Shown here one piece after another: positions 24,555 through 32,154 of a DNA stretch of 64,000 nucleotides. Origin of the DNA: G963675935 sp963719005. GTDB lineage: Bacteria > Planctomycetota > Planctomycetia > Pirellulales > Thermoguttaceae. The first letter of the stretch is position 1. Every line of letters begins with the position of its first letter. The stretch is from positions 124,001 through 188,000 of the forward strand of contig CAVRAR010000015.1 in assembly GCA_963719005.1 (NCBI GenBank). Direction: 5' to 3'. Below the pieces are notes generated by a model. That model did no database searches. It was not told the origin of the DNA and saw only the letters and a program-made list of their open reading frames with translations. A program made the translations under genes and the position numbers.

Positions 24555-24788
24555 ATGACCTCCGCCATGATGCCCGAAAGGGCGACCATCCGCAAGCTGG
24601 GCGACGTGAGGGCCGTTGCTGAAAAACTCGATTGTAGCCCTCGCCACGTCTACAGATTGGCCGATGCCGGGCGCATGCTCTTGCCGCTTCGGCTTGCTTC
24701 GCTTGTGCGATGGGACTTGGAAGAAATTGACCGCTGGATTGCCGACGGCTGCCCCTCAGTTCGCCAAGTGCGGGGAGGTGGAAAGTGA
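24555..24788 (+). CDS. Small helix-turn-helix DNA-binding protein, excisionase-like
   Basis: 77 residues from ATG 24555, six bases after AAAGGA. MerR/Xis-type winged helix-turn-helix: VRAVAEKLDCSPRHVYRLADAGRM, then LLPLRLASLVRWDLEEIDRWIADG, the usual 'RW..EEIDRWI' ending of excisionase-family proteins. Located next to repeat cluster 24303-24480, which may be its target. Likely a recombination directionality factor or a regulator of the island. Confidence 0.75.
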   Translation: MTSAMMPERATIRKLGDVRAVAEKLDCSPRHVYRLADAGRMLLPLRLASLVRWDLEEIDRWIADGCPSVRQVRGGGK

Positions 24789-25270
24789 ACTGCAATCACA
24801 ACTGCGATCCGTGCAAGAGCGGGGCTATCGAGAGTGAACGTCGAAAGCTGGACGCCTTCGCCGTGCTTACCGCGAACCGCGAAACCGTGATTCGTCGGGC
24901 GCAACGCGCTCTGTTAACGGTGCTCCTCGAAACCGGATCGGGAACCGCTGACGACGTTCGGGAGTTGGTCGAACTGCCGCCGGGGATAAACGCCAAGTGC
25001 TTTGGCGCTGCCCCTGGTGTGCTCGCCCGTGCGAACATCATCCGCCCCGCCGGCTTCACCAAGACGTGCCGACCCGTGGGCCATGCTCGCCCGGTAACCG
25101 TTTGGGAACTGGCCGACCGCACTGCCGCCGAAAGATGGCTTCGGGATCATCCCGCCGCGCTTGACCCCGCTGCCGACAACAAAAGCAAAGGGGCCGCCGC
25201 TTCACAAGGCTGTCTGTTCGATCCACAAGAAAACGCAACGCCGATGGCTGGCACCGTCGGCGCTGGTTAA
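24785..25270 (+). CDS. Hypothetical island protein, possibly winged helix
   Basis: 161 residues; GTG start overlapping the previous stop (GTGA), so translation is coupled. N-terminal Cys-rich CNHNCDPCKSG (possible metal site), then a helical region NRETVIRRAQRALLTVLLE, GTADDVRELVELPPGINAKCFG and a W.L motif VTVWELADRTAAERWL. The arrangement resembles small winged-helix proteins of plasmid and phage replication operons. No named family. Confidence 0.6.
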   Translation: MNCNHNCDPCKSGAIESERRKLDAFAVLTANRETVIRRAQRALLTVLLETGSGTADDVRELVELPPGINAKCFGAAPGVLARANIIRPAGFTKTCRPVGHARPVTVWELADRTAAERWLRDHPAALDPAADNKSKGAAASQGCLFDPQENATPMAGTVGAG

Positions 25271-25296
25271 TTCCATTCGAGAAAGGAAATTGCATC

Positions 25297-25848
25297 GTGC
25301 GAAAATCTCTCTCTGACATTCTACGCGAAGGCGACCGGCAAAATCTATCCCGTGCATGGGGTGAAACTCAGGCCGCCGAAGATTTTGCACCGCTGCCGCC
25401 GGGCGAATATATCGCCCGGATCGTCGGCGGGGAATTAGCGACCAGTAGGACGAAGGGCACACCGTCCTACAAGCTAACCTTCAAAGTATTGGAAGGCGAG
25501 CACCAGGGCCGTCAGTTTTGGCATGATGTTTACATCACGCCGGCCGCGCTGCCGATGGCGAAACGTGACCTTGCCAAGCTCGGGGTAACGGCGCTGGAGC
25601 AATTGGAACGGCCGTTGCCGCCGGGTATCCGCTGCAAGGTGAAGCTCGCCCTTCGCCGCGATGATGATGGGACGGAGTACAACCGCGTTCGGACATTCGA
25701 GGTAATCGGGATCGACCCGCCGGACGTTGACCCATTCGCGCCGGTCAACTCGCCCTCACCCCCTGTCCCTCTCCCAAAAGGCGAGGGGACCACACGAGAA
25801 CCCCTTGCCGCCGCGAACGTGGCAGGGGGCGAACATGACGATTTCTAA
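25297..25848 (+). CDS. DUF669 family protein
   Basis: 183 residues, GTG start after GAGAAAGGAAATTGCATC. The core (residues ~35-145) shows LPPGEYIARIVGGELATSRTKGTPSYKLTFKVLEGEHQGRQFWHD in the DUF669 manner, a family found in phage and island replication operons beside primases, proposed to bind single-stranded DNA. The C-terminal tail SPSPPVPLPKGEGT (~150-163) is encoded by a palindromic repeat (25753-25790) that also occurs in the next gene. Overlaps the primase start by 14 bases. Confidence 0.7.
   Translation: MRKSLSDILREGDRQNLSRAWGETQAAEDFAPLPPGEYIARIVGGELATSRTKGTPSYKLTFKVLEGEHQGRQFWHDVYITPAALPMAKRDLAKLGVTALEQLERPLPPGIRCKVKLALRRDDDGTEYNRVRTFEVIGIDPPDVDPFAPVNSPSPPVPLPKGEGTTREPLAAANVAGGEHDDF
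25753..25790. repeat. PLPKGEG-encoding palindromic repeat, copy in the DUF669 gene
   Basis: CCCTCACC plus CCCTCTCCCAAAAGGCGAGGGGA, an imperfect hairpin (CCCTC.CC / GG.GAGGGG). It is translated in frame as SPSPPVPLPKGEGT. The second copy is at 26926-26961; a related stretch at 4267-4297 encodes part of the PstA N-terminus. Confidence 0.75.
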
Positions 25849-27163
25849 TTACCGCTTCGGCTTTCGGATCGTCGGCGGGTGTTTCGAGAACCGGCGGCTG
25901 GTGGACGCCACCGCCGCGCTCTCGGCTCATGCCGCTGCCGATCCACGATGCGAACCGAACAAGGAATGTTACCTCTCGGCTTTCCGATTCGATGATACTT
26001 TCCGCCGGCACCTCGAAGACAATCAGGGATCGACGGCCGGTTACTCGGGGCCGTGCTGGTCGCCGTGGTTATGGTTTGACCTCGATAACGAAGAATTGCA
26101 GTATGCCCACAAAGACGCCGCCGCACTGGCCGTGTTCCTGGTGGAACGGTATGCCGTGGAACCGGGCGAACTGCTGACGTTCTTTTCCGGCTCGAAAGGT
26201 TTTCATCTTGGGCTATCCACGGCGTTGTGGTTGCCGTTGCCTTCGCTTGACTTTCATCGGGTTTGCAGACGGTTTGCCGAGAATGTCGCCGAACTGGCCG
26301 CCGTAACGATCGACACGGGCGTCTATGATCGTGTTCGGGCCTTCCGTGCCCCGAACTCTCGGCACCCGAAGACGGGCTTGCACAAGCGGCACCTGTCTTT
26401 GGACGAACTGACAGGACTGCCCCTCGATAAGATCATCGAACTATCGAGGGAACCGGCACCGTTTGACTTGCCGATGGCGACGCGGCATAGCGACCAAGTC
26501 GCCGCCGACTGGCAAACGGCCGTTGAACAGGTGGCCGGAGAAAGCGAAGCGAAGGAACAACGCCGCGCCGCCGGCAACGACACGCCGATCTTGAACCGTG
26601 CAACGCTCGACTTTATCCGCGAAGGCGCGGGCACGGGCGATCGGCACCGGCTCTTGTACTCTGCCGCCGCGAACCTTGTCGAGTTTGGTTGCCCTTCGGC
26701 GCTGGCCGTGGCATTGCTCGAAGAATCGGCGCTCGACTCGGGATTACCGCCGAAAGACATTCGACGCGGTATCGAGTGCGGACTTGCGGGCGCGGCTTCG
26801 CCTTCGCCGCTTATCGAGGATTCGACGCCGGCCGCCGTGGCAATGGTCGAAACGCCGCCGGCCGTCGATATGCAAGCGGCGTTGTCCGCGCTCTGGGGAT
26901 CGCCGCCGATCGCTGCCGTGCAAAACCCTCACCCTAACCCTCTCCCAAAAGGCGAGGGGACAACGTTGCCGCCGTTGCCGGAACCGTTGGCACCGCTGCC
27001 ACCTGGGGCCGTCGGCTCGGGCACGCTCGATAGACCTTGCAAGTGCGGCTCTCGGGAGTTTGTGGACGTGGCCATAAGCGAAGGCCGAAGCCGCCGCGAT
27101 TGTCGCAAGTGCGGCCGGTTTCTCGGCTGGGGCCAGTGGTATGAGAAAGGGGGCGCGGCATGA
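25835..27163 (+). CDS. Archaeo-eukaryotic-type (AEP) primase with C-terminal zinc ribbon
   Basis: 442 residues from ATG 25835; the frame upstream to 25727 overlaps DUF669 and is not used. Primase motifs: I, WLWFDLDNEE (Asp82, Asp84); II, FSGSKGFHLGL (Ser118-His124); III, VTIDTGVYDRVRAFRAPNSRHPKTG (Asp160) in parts. The pattern 'SRHPKTGLHKRHL' is the archaeal PriS-type substrate motif. The region ~245-345 is helical (PriCT-like). A palindromic repeat encodes NPHPNPLPKGEGTT (~365-378). The end is a zinc ribbon, CKCGSREF...CRKCGRF. Expected to make primers for island replication; pairs with the helicase, with which it overlaps by ATGA. Confidence 0.85.
   Translation: MTISNYRFGFRIVGGCFENRRLVDATAALSAHAAADPRCEPNKECYLSAFRFDDTFRRHLEDNQGSTAGYSGPCWSPWLWFDLDNEELQYAHKDAAALAVFLVERYAVEPGELLTFFSGSKGFHLGLSTALWLPLPSLDFHRVCRRFAENVAELAAVTIDTGVYDRVRAFRAPNSRHPKTGLHKRHLSLDELTGLPLDKIIELSREPAPFDLPMATRHSDQVAADWQTAVEQVAGESEAKEQRRAAGNDTPILNRATLDFIREGAGTGDRHRLLYSAAANLVEFGCPSALAVALLEESALDSGLPPKDIRRGIECGLAGAASPSPLIEDSTPAAVAMVETPPAVDMQAALSALWGSPPIAAVQNPHPNPLPKGEGTTLPPLPEPLAPLPPGAVGSGTLDRPCKCGSREFVDVAISEGRSRRDCRKCGRFLGWGQWYEKGGAA
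26926..26961. repeat. PLPKGEG-encoding palindromic repeat, copy in the primase gene
   Basis: CCCTCACCCTAACCCTCTCC followed by CAAAAGGCGAGGGGAC. The same element as 25753-25790, again read in the frame that gives PLPKGEG, in the linker between the primase body and the zinc ribbon. Confidence 0.75.
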
Positions 27164-28128
27164 ACGAACGCAAAGCAAACTACGTCGCCGCGGCCGACGC
27201 CTTCGAGGGCTGGCGCGATGACGTGCATACCGGCGCACCGCCCGTGTTCTATCCGATCGGCTCGGGCGAACTGGTGAGAATCGAAATCGGGCCGAAGCTG
27301 GTAACGCTCATCGGCGGCGCACCGGGGGCCGGAAAGACCGCGTTCACCATGCAAGCCGTGGTTGACGCCTTGCGGTTGACGCCCACCTTGCGGGTGCTGG
27401 TGTGCAATGTCGAAATGACGCCGGCCGTGCTGTTGGATCGGCAGCTATCGAGGCTCTCGGGGATCGACCTGGGGACGATTCGCTATCGCCGCTTCGAGGC
27501 CGAACACGCCGACCGCTTGGACCAAGGATTGAACACCCTCGAAACCTCGGCCGAACGGCTGGCCTTCGTCAAGCCGCCGTTCAATCTGGAAAACGTCGCC
27601 GCTTCGGCCGACGCCTTCCATGCTGACTTGATCGTGCTCGATTACATCCAGCGAATCCCGCCGCCGGGCGACCACGGGGACAAGCGGGGATCGGTAGACG
27701 CCACGATGAATTACTTGCGGCAATTCGCCGATGCCGGAGTTGCCATGATCGTGGTCGCCGCCGTATCGAGAGGCAAAGACAGCAAGGGCCGTTCGACCTA
27801 CGCGGGCGATGCGTTGACGCTGGCCAGTTTCCGCGAATCGTCCGAATTGGAGTTTGGGGCCGATGATGCGTTTATTCTGGTGCCCGACGAAGATGATACG
27901 GTTGTACTTCGCCACCTCAAGGCGAGACACACCGAAGCGAAAGACCTTGTGTTGCAATTCGACCGCCGTTGCCAACGATTCGAGGTTGCCGGGGACCAGC
28001 GAACCAAGGGGCGGAAATCGTCGGGCAAGCTGCAATCGGCCTTGCGGAGTGCATGGGATCGGACGCCGCCGGCCGCCGATGATGCCGACGGCTTCCACGG
28101 CTTCGAGGAATTTCGAGACTTCGCATGA
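27160..28128 (+). CDS. DnaB/RepA-like RecA-fold ATPase (replicative helicase)
   Basis: 322 residues. Walker A GAPGAGKT (53-60), then LVCNVEMTPAVLLDRQLSRLSG, matching DnaB's 'SLEM....RLL....'. Walker B ADLIVLDYIQRI (Asp161). Sensor-like MIVVAAVSRGKD replaces DnaB's 'SQLNR'. ELEFGADDAFILVP matches DnaB's 'EQDADxVxxL'. It lacks the DnaB N-terminal domain, as in plasmid RepA-type helicases. Likely unwinds DNA together with the primase upstream. ATGA overlaps on both sides show a primase-helicase-HTH translational unit. Confidence 0.82.
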   Translation: MNERKANYVAAADAFEGWRDDVHTGAPPVFYPIGSGELVRIEIGPKLVTLIGGAPGAGKTAFTMQAVVDALRLTPTLRVLVCNVEMTPAVLLDRQLSRLSGIDLGTIRYRRFEAEHADRLDQGLNTLETSAERLAFVKPPFNLENVAASADAFHADLIVLDYIQRIPPPGDHGDKRGSVDATMNYLRQFADAGVAMIVVAAVSRGKDSKGRSTYAGDALTLASFRESSELEFGADDAFILVPDEDDTVVLRHLKARHTEAKDLVLQFDRRCQRFEVAGDQRTKGRKSSGKLQSALRSAWDRTPPAADDADGFHGFEEFRDFA

Positions 28129-28547
28129 ACACGCAAACAAAACCGCCGATCCTCGAAGGCTGCGACGTTCTGCCACCCATGCACCAGGGTAACGGCTCGC
28201 CCCGCCGGCACCAGGGAAACACCTCGAAGGCGAAGGGAAAGCCCTCTCGCCGCAACACCGCCGACCGCTTCGCCGTGCTGAATGGCTTTGTGGACGCCGG
28301 CATGGTCGGCTTGTCGAGAGTGGAGGCGCTGACCTGGCTGGTGCTTTACCGTGACACTCGGGACGGGACGGCTTGCACCAGCGAAGAGAACATAGGCAAG
28401 CGGATCGGTTGCAGCAAGCGGGCAGTCACCAAAGCCGTCGGGCGACTTCGCCGCCGTGGCCTACTGGTCCAAGTGTTCAAGGGCGGTATCAATCGGGGAC
28501 CGTCCCGATACCGCGTCGTACCGATACCCAAACCACCAAGACACTAG
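28125..28547 (+). CDS. Winged-helix protein, replication or regulatory
   Basis: 140 residues. A basic, disordered N-terminus (~1-45) precedes a winged helix: GLSRVEALTWLVLYRDTRDG, CTSEENIGKRIGCSKRAVTKAVGRLRRRGLL, then a wing VFKGGINRGPSRYRV. The helix resembles the helix_turn_helix_36/Rep type used by plasmid initiators and phage replication proteins. Its stop is two bases from the GGGAACTGGGGTTCCC repeats at 28546-28610, a plausible binding site (inference). Confidence 0.7.
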   Translation: MNTQTKPPILEGCDVLPPMHQGNGSPRRHQGNTSKAKGKPSRRNTADRFAVLNGFVDAGMVGLSRVEALTWLVLYRDTRDGTACTSEENIGKRIGCSKRAVTKAVGRLRRRGLLVQVFKGGINRGPSRYRVVPIPKPPRH

Positions 28548-28610
28548 GGAACTGGGGTTCCCTATGACTGGGGAACTTTCCGTGCATTCACTGGGGAACT
28601 GGGGTTCCCT
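28546..28610. repeat. Repeated palindromes GGGAACTGGGGTTCCC
   Basis: Two copies of GGGAACTGGGGTTCCC (28547-28562 and 28594-28609), 47 bases apart, with a half-site ACTGGGGAAC between them (about 28567-28576). A looser CCCT...AGGG pair follows to 28624. Located between the winged-helix gene and a small Xre-like gene, so it is probably an operator or initiator-binding site. Confidence 0.6.
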
Positions 28611-28737
28611 CATCCCATAAGGGACCATAATTGCGTCCCCTTGAGTGTCCTACGGACACGGGGACGCAGAGAAAGAAAACACAGCCGGCACCGAAGGCCG
28701 CTTGACAGAAATGCCGATAGGTGCTAAAAAGGACCGC

Positions 28738-28950
28738 ATGGGCAAGAGCAAGAAACCGACGCTATCCGACGTGCTCCATAAGGCAATAGCCGAAAGCGGG
28801 CTGACTTTGTACCGAATCGCCAAGGATACAGGGGTTGTCAAAACCTCCTTGATGCGATTCATGGACGGCAAAACCTCCCTCCGGCTCGACAAGGCCGACG
28901 TGCTGGCGGATTACCTGGGGCTGGAACTGACAAAACGAAAGTCGAGTTGA
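28738..28950 (+). CDS. Small Xre-family helix-turn-helix regulator
   Basis: 70 residues from ATG 28738, four bases after AAAAGGA; in-frame upstream ATGs at 28645 and 28711 are less likely. Helix-turn-helix: LTLYRIAKDTGVVKTSLMRFMDGKTSLRL followed by ADVLADYLGLEL, the standard Xre/Cro layout. Probably a repressor of island genes; the GGGAACTGGGGTTCCC palindromes lie just upstream. The TPR lipoprotein gene starts three bases after its stop. Confidence 0.75.
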   Translation: MGKSKKPTLSDVLHKAIAESGLTLYRIAKDTGVVKTSLMRFMDGKTSLRLDKADVLADYLGLELTKRKSS

Positions 28951-28953
28951 ACT

Positions 28954-29401
28954 GTGCGGACAACGAAGAACGGTCTGTTTATCGTGATAGCGTTACTGGT
29001 TGCCGCCGTTAGCGGCTGCAAGCCTACCGATGCGAACAAGGGGCGAGCGAAATGCAACGGATTGCTTCAAGCCCGGTGGTATGCAGAGCAAGGTGATTAT
29101 GATAAGGCAATCGCCGACTACAACGAAGAAATCCGATACTTTCCCCCTGGTCCTGTAATTCCCGTAATTCCCGGAACGGGCACATCTTATTTTGGAAGGG
29201 GCAAATGTTACTTGGCCAAAGGAGATTACGACAAAGCAATTGCCGACTTTTCAGAAGACATTCGGCTTGATCCGAAGCACGCAGAGGCATACTACGACCG
29301 CAGTGCAGCGTACAAGAAACAAGGGCGAAAAAAGTAAGGCCGAAGCCGACTTTGAGAAAGCCAAGGAACTCGGGTTCTCTCCAACAAACAAAGCGAAGTA
29401 A
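28954..29401 (+). CDS. TPR-repeat lipoprotein, 3' end frameshifted
   Basis: GTG start. Signal sequence with lipobox LLVAAVSGC (Cys near residue 22), then two TPR units: QGDYDKAIADYNEEIRYFP and KGDYDKAIADFSEDIRLDPKHAEAY. The open frame ends at 29337 after KKQGRKK, but the next frame carries on the TPR with GEKSKAEADFEKAKELGF to 29401. Deleting one base in GGGCGAAAAAAG restores a continuous ~148-residue protein. The slip needed is +1, so the A6G run is not a classical -1 programmed site. A lipoprotein in an island may be cargo altering the cell surface. Confidence 0.65.
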
Positions 29402-29435
29402 CCGGCTCGACGCCGGCAGAACCTAAAGGCGAATC

Positions 29436-31211
29436 ATGGGAACCGTGTTCAAGAAGACCGCAACCAAGCCGCTGCCGGCTGGGGCAAAGATCATCGTCCG
29501 CAAAGGCGAACGGCTTGCCGAGTGGATCGACGCCAAGGAAAAGCGCCGAACGGCACCCGTGACTACGGGTAAGGATGGCACCGACCGACTTGTGATTACC
29601 GCCCGGACCTACATGGCGAAGTATCGGGACGGCTCGGGGATCGTGCGGGAAGTGGCCACCGGCTGCCGGGATGAATCGGCCGCCCGGTCGATACTCGGCA
29701 AGTTGGAGCGCCGGGCCGTGCTGGTCAAAGGCGAAGTGCTCACCGCCGCCGAAGATGCGATAATCGACCACCAGGGCACGCCGCTTGCCGATCATATCGA
29801 CGCCTTCATTGACCACCAGAAAGCAAAGGGCGTTTCCCGGCGGGTGAAAGACACCCTTTCACAACTGCGCCGGGTTGCCGCCGGTTGCGGTTTCCGTCGG
29901 CTGGCCGACTTGGACGCCACCGCGTTGGAACGCTGGCTTCTTGACCGCAAAGCCGAAGGCATGAGCGCGGGGACCATGAATCAATATCGCTCGGCTTGGG
30001 TGGCCTTCGGTAACTGGTGCGCCCGCAATGGCCGGCTGTTGGGCAATCCGCTTTCCGTGCTGCCGAAGGCCGACGAATCGGCCGACCGCCGCCGGACCCG
30101 TCGGGCGCTAACCGAATCCGAATTGATGCGACTCTTGGACGCGGCACGTCGCCGGCCGCTGTTGGATCGAATGACCGTCTACCGTGGCAAGCGAAAAGGC
30201 GAAGTCTACGCCAAGCTGCGCCCGGAAGTGCAAACGCGGTTGGAACGGCTCGGGCGCGAACGGGCCTTGATCTACAAGACGCTGGTGCTTACCGGACTCC
30301 GCAAGGGCGAACTGGCTTCGCTCACCGTCGGGCAATTGGACCTCGACGCGCCGACGCCTTCGCTGACGCTCGAAGCTGCCGACGAAAAGAATCGGGACGG
30401 ATCGACGATACCGCTTCGGGCCGATCTTGCCGCCGATCTTCGAGGATGGCTTGCCGACAAGGCAACGGGCTTGCAGGAAGCTGCCCAACGTGTTCCGGCC
30501 GTTCAATTCGACGCGAAACACCAGAAATGCGGGAAACCCAACCAGGGCGATTCTACGGGGCGAGAGGGGCAATCTTGTCTGCCGTTGACTCGGCTGCCGG
30601 CCGATATGCCGCTGTTCACCGTGCCCGTTGTCCTGGTAAGAATCTTGGACCTTGACCTTGTTGCCGCCGGCATTGCTCGCCGGGTGGAAGTGTCGCCGGG
30701 CAAGTGGAAGATCGAAAAGCGAGACGAACGCGGCCGAACGGTAGACGTTCATGCCTTGCGGCATACCTTCGGCACGCTGTTGAGCGCTGCCGGGGTTGCA
30801 CCGCGAACCGCACAAGCCGCAATGCGTCATTCCACTATCGACCTCACCATGAACGTCTACACCGATCCGAAGTTGTTGGACGTGGCCGGGGCAATGGATT
30901 CTCTGCCGGCGCTGTCTCTCACCGCAACGCCGGAAGCCGCAAAGGCAACGGGCACCGATGATTTGACCGCTTTCCAGTTTGCACCAGAGTTTGCACCAAC
31001 TATCGGCAAACCATGCACATTGCAGTCGATCATGGACAAGATTGCAAGCGCAGGCAAGAAATCGAGTGACAGCGAAGCCGTTGACGTAACCGCTTGTGTA
31101 GTCAAAAGAAAAGACGCGCTGACAATCGCAGTCAACGAGTCTTGGAAGTGGGCGGCACTGGACTCGAACCAGCGACTTCCACCGTGTGAGGATGGCGCTC
31201 TAACCAACTGA
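29436..31211 (+). CDS. int: Tyrosine recombinase (integrase) of the island
   Basis: 591 residues; ATG after AAAGGCGAATC. Core-binding (SAM-like) domain ~115-205 (LADHIDAFIDHQKAKG to WCARNGRLL); catalytic domain ~225-480. Catalytic residues: Arg289 (LTGLRKGELASL), His439 and Arg442 (VHALRHTFG), His465 (AAMRHSTID) and nucleophile Tyr475 (TMNVYTDP). An unusual ~60-residue insert (350-410) lies inside the catalytic domain. The last ~24 residues (WAALDSNQRLPPCEDGALTN) are encoded by the tRNA gene on the other strand, so the reading frame ends only inside the attachment site. Catalyses insertion and excision at tRNA-Val. Confidence 0.92.
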   Translation: MGTVFKKTATKPLPAGAKIIVRKGERLAEWIDAKEKRRTAPVTTGKDGTDRLVITARTYMAKYRDGSGIVREVATGCRDESAARSILGKLERRAVLVKGEVLTAAEDAIIDHQGTPLADHIDAFIDHQKAKGVSRRVKDTLSQLRRVAAGCGFRRLADLDATALERWLLDRKAEGMSAGTMNQYRSAWVAFGNWCARNGRLLGNPLSVLPKADESADRRRTRRALTESELMRLLDAARRRPLLDRMTVYRGKRKGEVYAKLRPEVQTRLERLGRERALIYKTLVLTGLRKGELASLTVGQLDLDAPTPSLTLEAADEKNRDGSTIPLRADLAADLRGWLADKATGLQEAAQRVPAVQFDAKHQKCGKPNQGDSTGREGQSCLPLTRLPADMPLFTVPVVLVRILDLDLVAAGIARRVEVSPGKWKIEKRDERGRTVDVHALRHTFGTLLSAAGVAPRTAQAAMRHSTIDLTMNVYTDPKLLDVAGAMDSLPALSLTATPEAAKATGTDDLTAFQFAPEFAPTIGKPCTLQSIMDKIASAGKKSSDSEAVDVTACVVKRKDALTIAVNESWKWAALDSNQRLPPCEDGALTN

Positions 31212-31223
31212 GCTAGCCGCCCG
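31150..31223 (-). tRNA. tRNA-Val(CAC)
   Basis: 74 bases; all cloverleaf stems pair. Acceptor GGGCGGC/GCCGCCC, D-arm GCTC AGTTGGTTA GAGC, anticodon stem CCATC/GGTGG with loop CTCACAC (anticodon CAC), T-arm GCTGG TTCGAGT CCAGT, discriminator A. CCA is not encoded. The 3' half is the island's attachment target and is overlapped by the end of the integrase gene. Confidence 0.93.
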
Positions 31224-31258
31224 AGAGTCTGGTAGTCTAACGCAGCCGCCAAAAGAGT

Positions 31259-31531
31259 TCAAGAGGATGGTGGCGGCTCAAACTTCGGCGCGGTCGCCTC
31301 TTCCCGCTCCTCCGGTTCGTCATGGCGTGAAACCGTAGGGGTCGAGGCCGCGGAATTGATCGCCCCCTCGATGTCCTCCTGAATGCTGCGGATGCCCCGC
31401 TTGAATTCCATGAGACCCTTGCCGACGGAACGAGCCACCTCGGGCAGCCGCTCGCCGAACAAGAGTACAGCGATGACGCCGAGAATCAGCATCATGACTG
31501 GGCTGTCGAGAAAAGCAAAGAGGGCGGGCAT
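31259..31531 (-). CDS. tatA: Twin-arginine translocase TatA/TatE-type protein (second of two)
   Basis: 90 residues from ATG 31531, which has AAGG eight bases upstream; the ATG at 31555 would overlap the other tatA. One transmembrane helix (MMLILGVIAVLLF), the hinge FGERLPEVARSVG and an amphipathic helix KGLMEFKRGIRSIQEDIEGA, then a charged tail. It multimerises to form the pore for folded proteins. Lies five bases after the other tatA; no tatC in the window. Confidence 0.88.
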   Translation of the reverse strand: MPALFAFLDSPVMMLILGVIAVLLFGERLPEVARSVGKGLMEFKRGIRSIQEDIEGAINSAASTPTVSRHDEPEEREEATAPKFEPPPSS

Positions 31532-31535
31532 CACA

Positions 31536-31781
31536 CTACCTTGGGGCGGCGTCACTGTGCACCGCTTCTTCCTTGGCCGGCGGCGGGCTCGGCTGCTCCT
31601 CGATTCTGCTCGAGGTGCTGCCCGATTTTTTCACGTCGTCCTCAATGCCCTGCAAGCCCTTCTTGAACTCGACAACGCCCTCGCCCAGCGATCGCATTAC
31701 GCTCGGCAACCGGTTGCCAAACAGTAGGAAGACGATCGCCGCCACGATCAGCCAATGCATTGGCCCCCAAGCACCAAACAT
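31536..31781 (-). CDS. tatA: Twin-arginine translocase TatA-type protein (first of two)
   Basis: 81 residues from the ATG of MFGAWGPMHWL; the frame is open to 31838, but that would leave almost no leader after the promoter at 31850-31877. Transmembrane helix HWLIVAAIVFLLF, hinge FGNRLPSVMRSLG, amphipathic helix EGVVEFKKGLQGIEDDVKK, Pro-rich tail. Same fold as its neighbour. The two differ in their tails and may play TatA and TatB/E roles. Confidence 0.85.
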   Translation of the reverse strand: MFGAWGPMHWLIVAAIVFLLFGNRLPSVMRSLGEGVVEFKKGLQGIEDDVKKSGSTSSRIEEQPSPPPAKEEAVHSDAAPR

Positions 31782-32154
31782 AGCAATACCATACACTAAG
31801 GTTACGGAGCGCGAACAGGCACGAAGCCTATCCATCAAAGTCTGATGTCATTATACCGCACTCGATTGCACTGTCAAAGGCGTCGTAACGATTGACGATC
31901 TCACATACCCCAATAGTATTGTTCTTTCGGATTGACAAGACTGATTTACGCAAGGAAACGCCGCAACCCTGTAAAATCGTCCAGTTGCATGGCAGTTCAG
32001 GCAGAATAGACGGAATAACCGGTTTTCGTACAATCGCTCCGTCCTCGCGTTCCGCTCATTTCACCGTTACCGCGGCAGATTGTACCGTCGCAGCCGGGGC
32101 ACGGCAGAACAACTGCCACCCCAACAGAAGCATACAATCAAGCTTGGCGGACCG
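31782..32154. other. Intergenic region between tatA and the deacetylase gene
   Basis: 373 bases. It contains the tatA promoter at 31850-31877. The stretch 31890-32150 shows no repeat, hairpin or credible gene; the short frames there lack ribosome-binding sites. Confidence 0.5.
31850..31877 (-). promoter_or_regulatory. Consensus sigma70-type promoter for the tatA pair
   Basis: Minus strand: TTGACA (31877-31872), 16-base spacer, TATAAT (31855-31850). Both hexamers are perfect. Transcription would start near 31843, about 60 bases before the tatA ATG at 31781. Confidence 0.8.

Larger units (their letters stand above)
21437..31150 (+). mobile_element. Integrative genomic island inserted at tRNA-Val(CAC)
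   Basis: About 9.7 kb of almost entirely plus-strand, tightly packed genes between IS630 copy 2 and the tRNA. It contains a tyrosine integrase at the tRNA end, small DNA-binding proteins, a DUF669 protein, an AEP primase, a RecA-fold helicase and cargo (DUF3800 and unknown proteins). Several genes share the leader pattern AAAGGCGAA(A)TC before ATG. The right attachment site should lie within the tRNA 3' half. I could not find a second copy of the tRNA 3' end at the left border; IS630 sits there and may have removed it. No capsid, portal or conjugation genes are visible, so it may be a satellite or mobilised element. Confidence 0.75.

Noticed and set aside
29310..29401. Programmed -1 frameshift at A AAA AAG in the TPR lipoprotein gene
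   Set aside because: The slippery heptamer is in phase, but a -1 slip leads to the wrong frame; the homologous frame needs +1, so a base error or mutation fits better.
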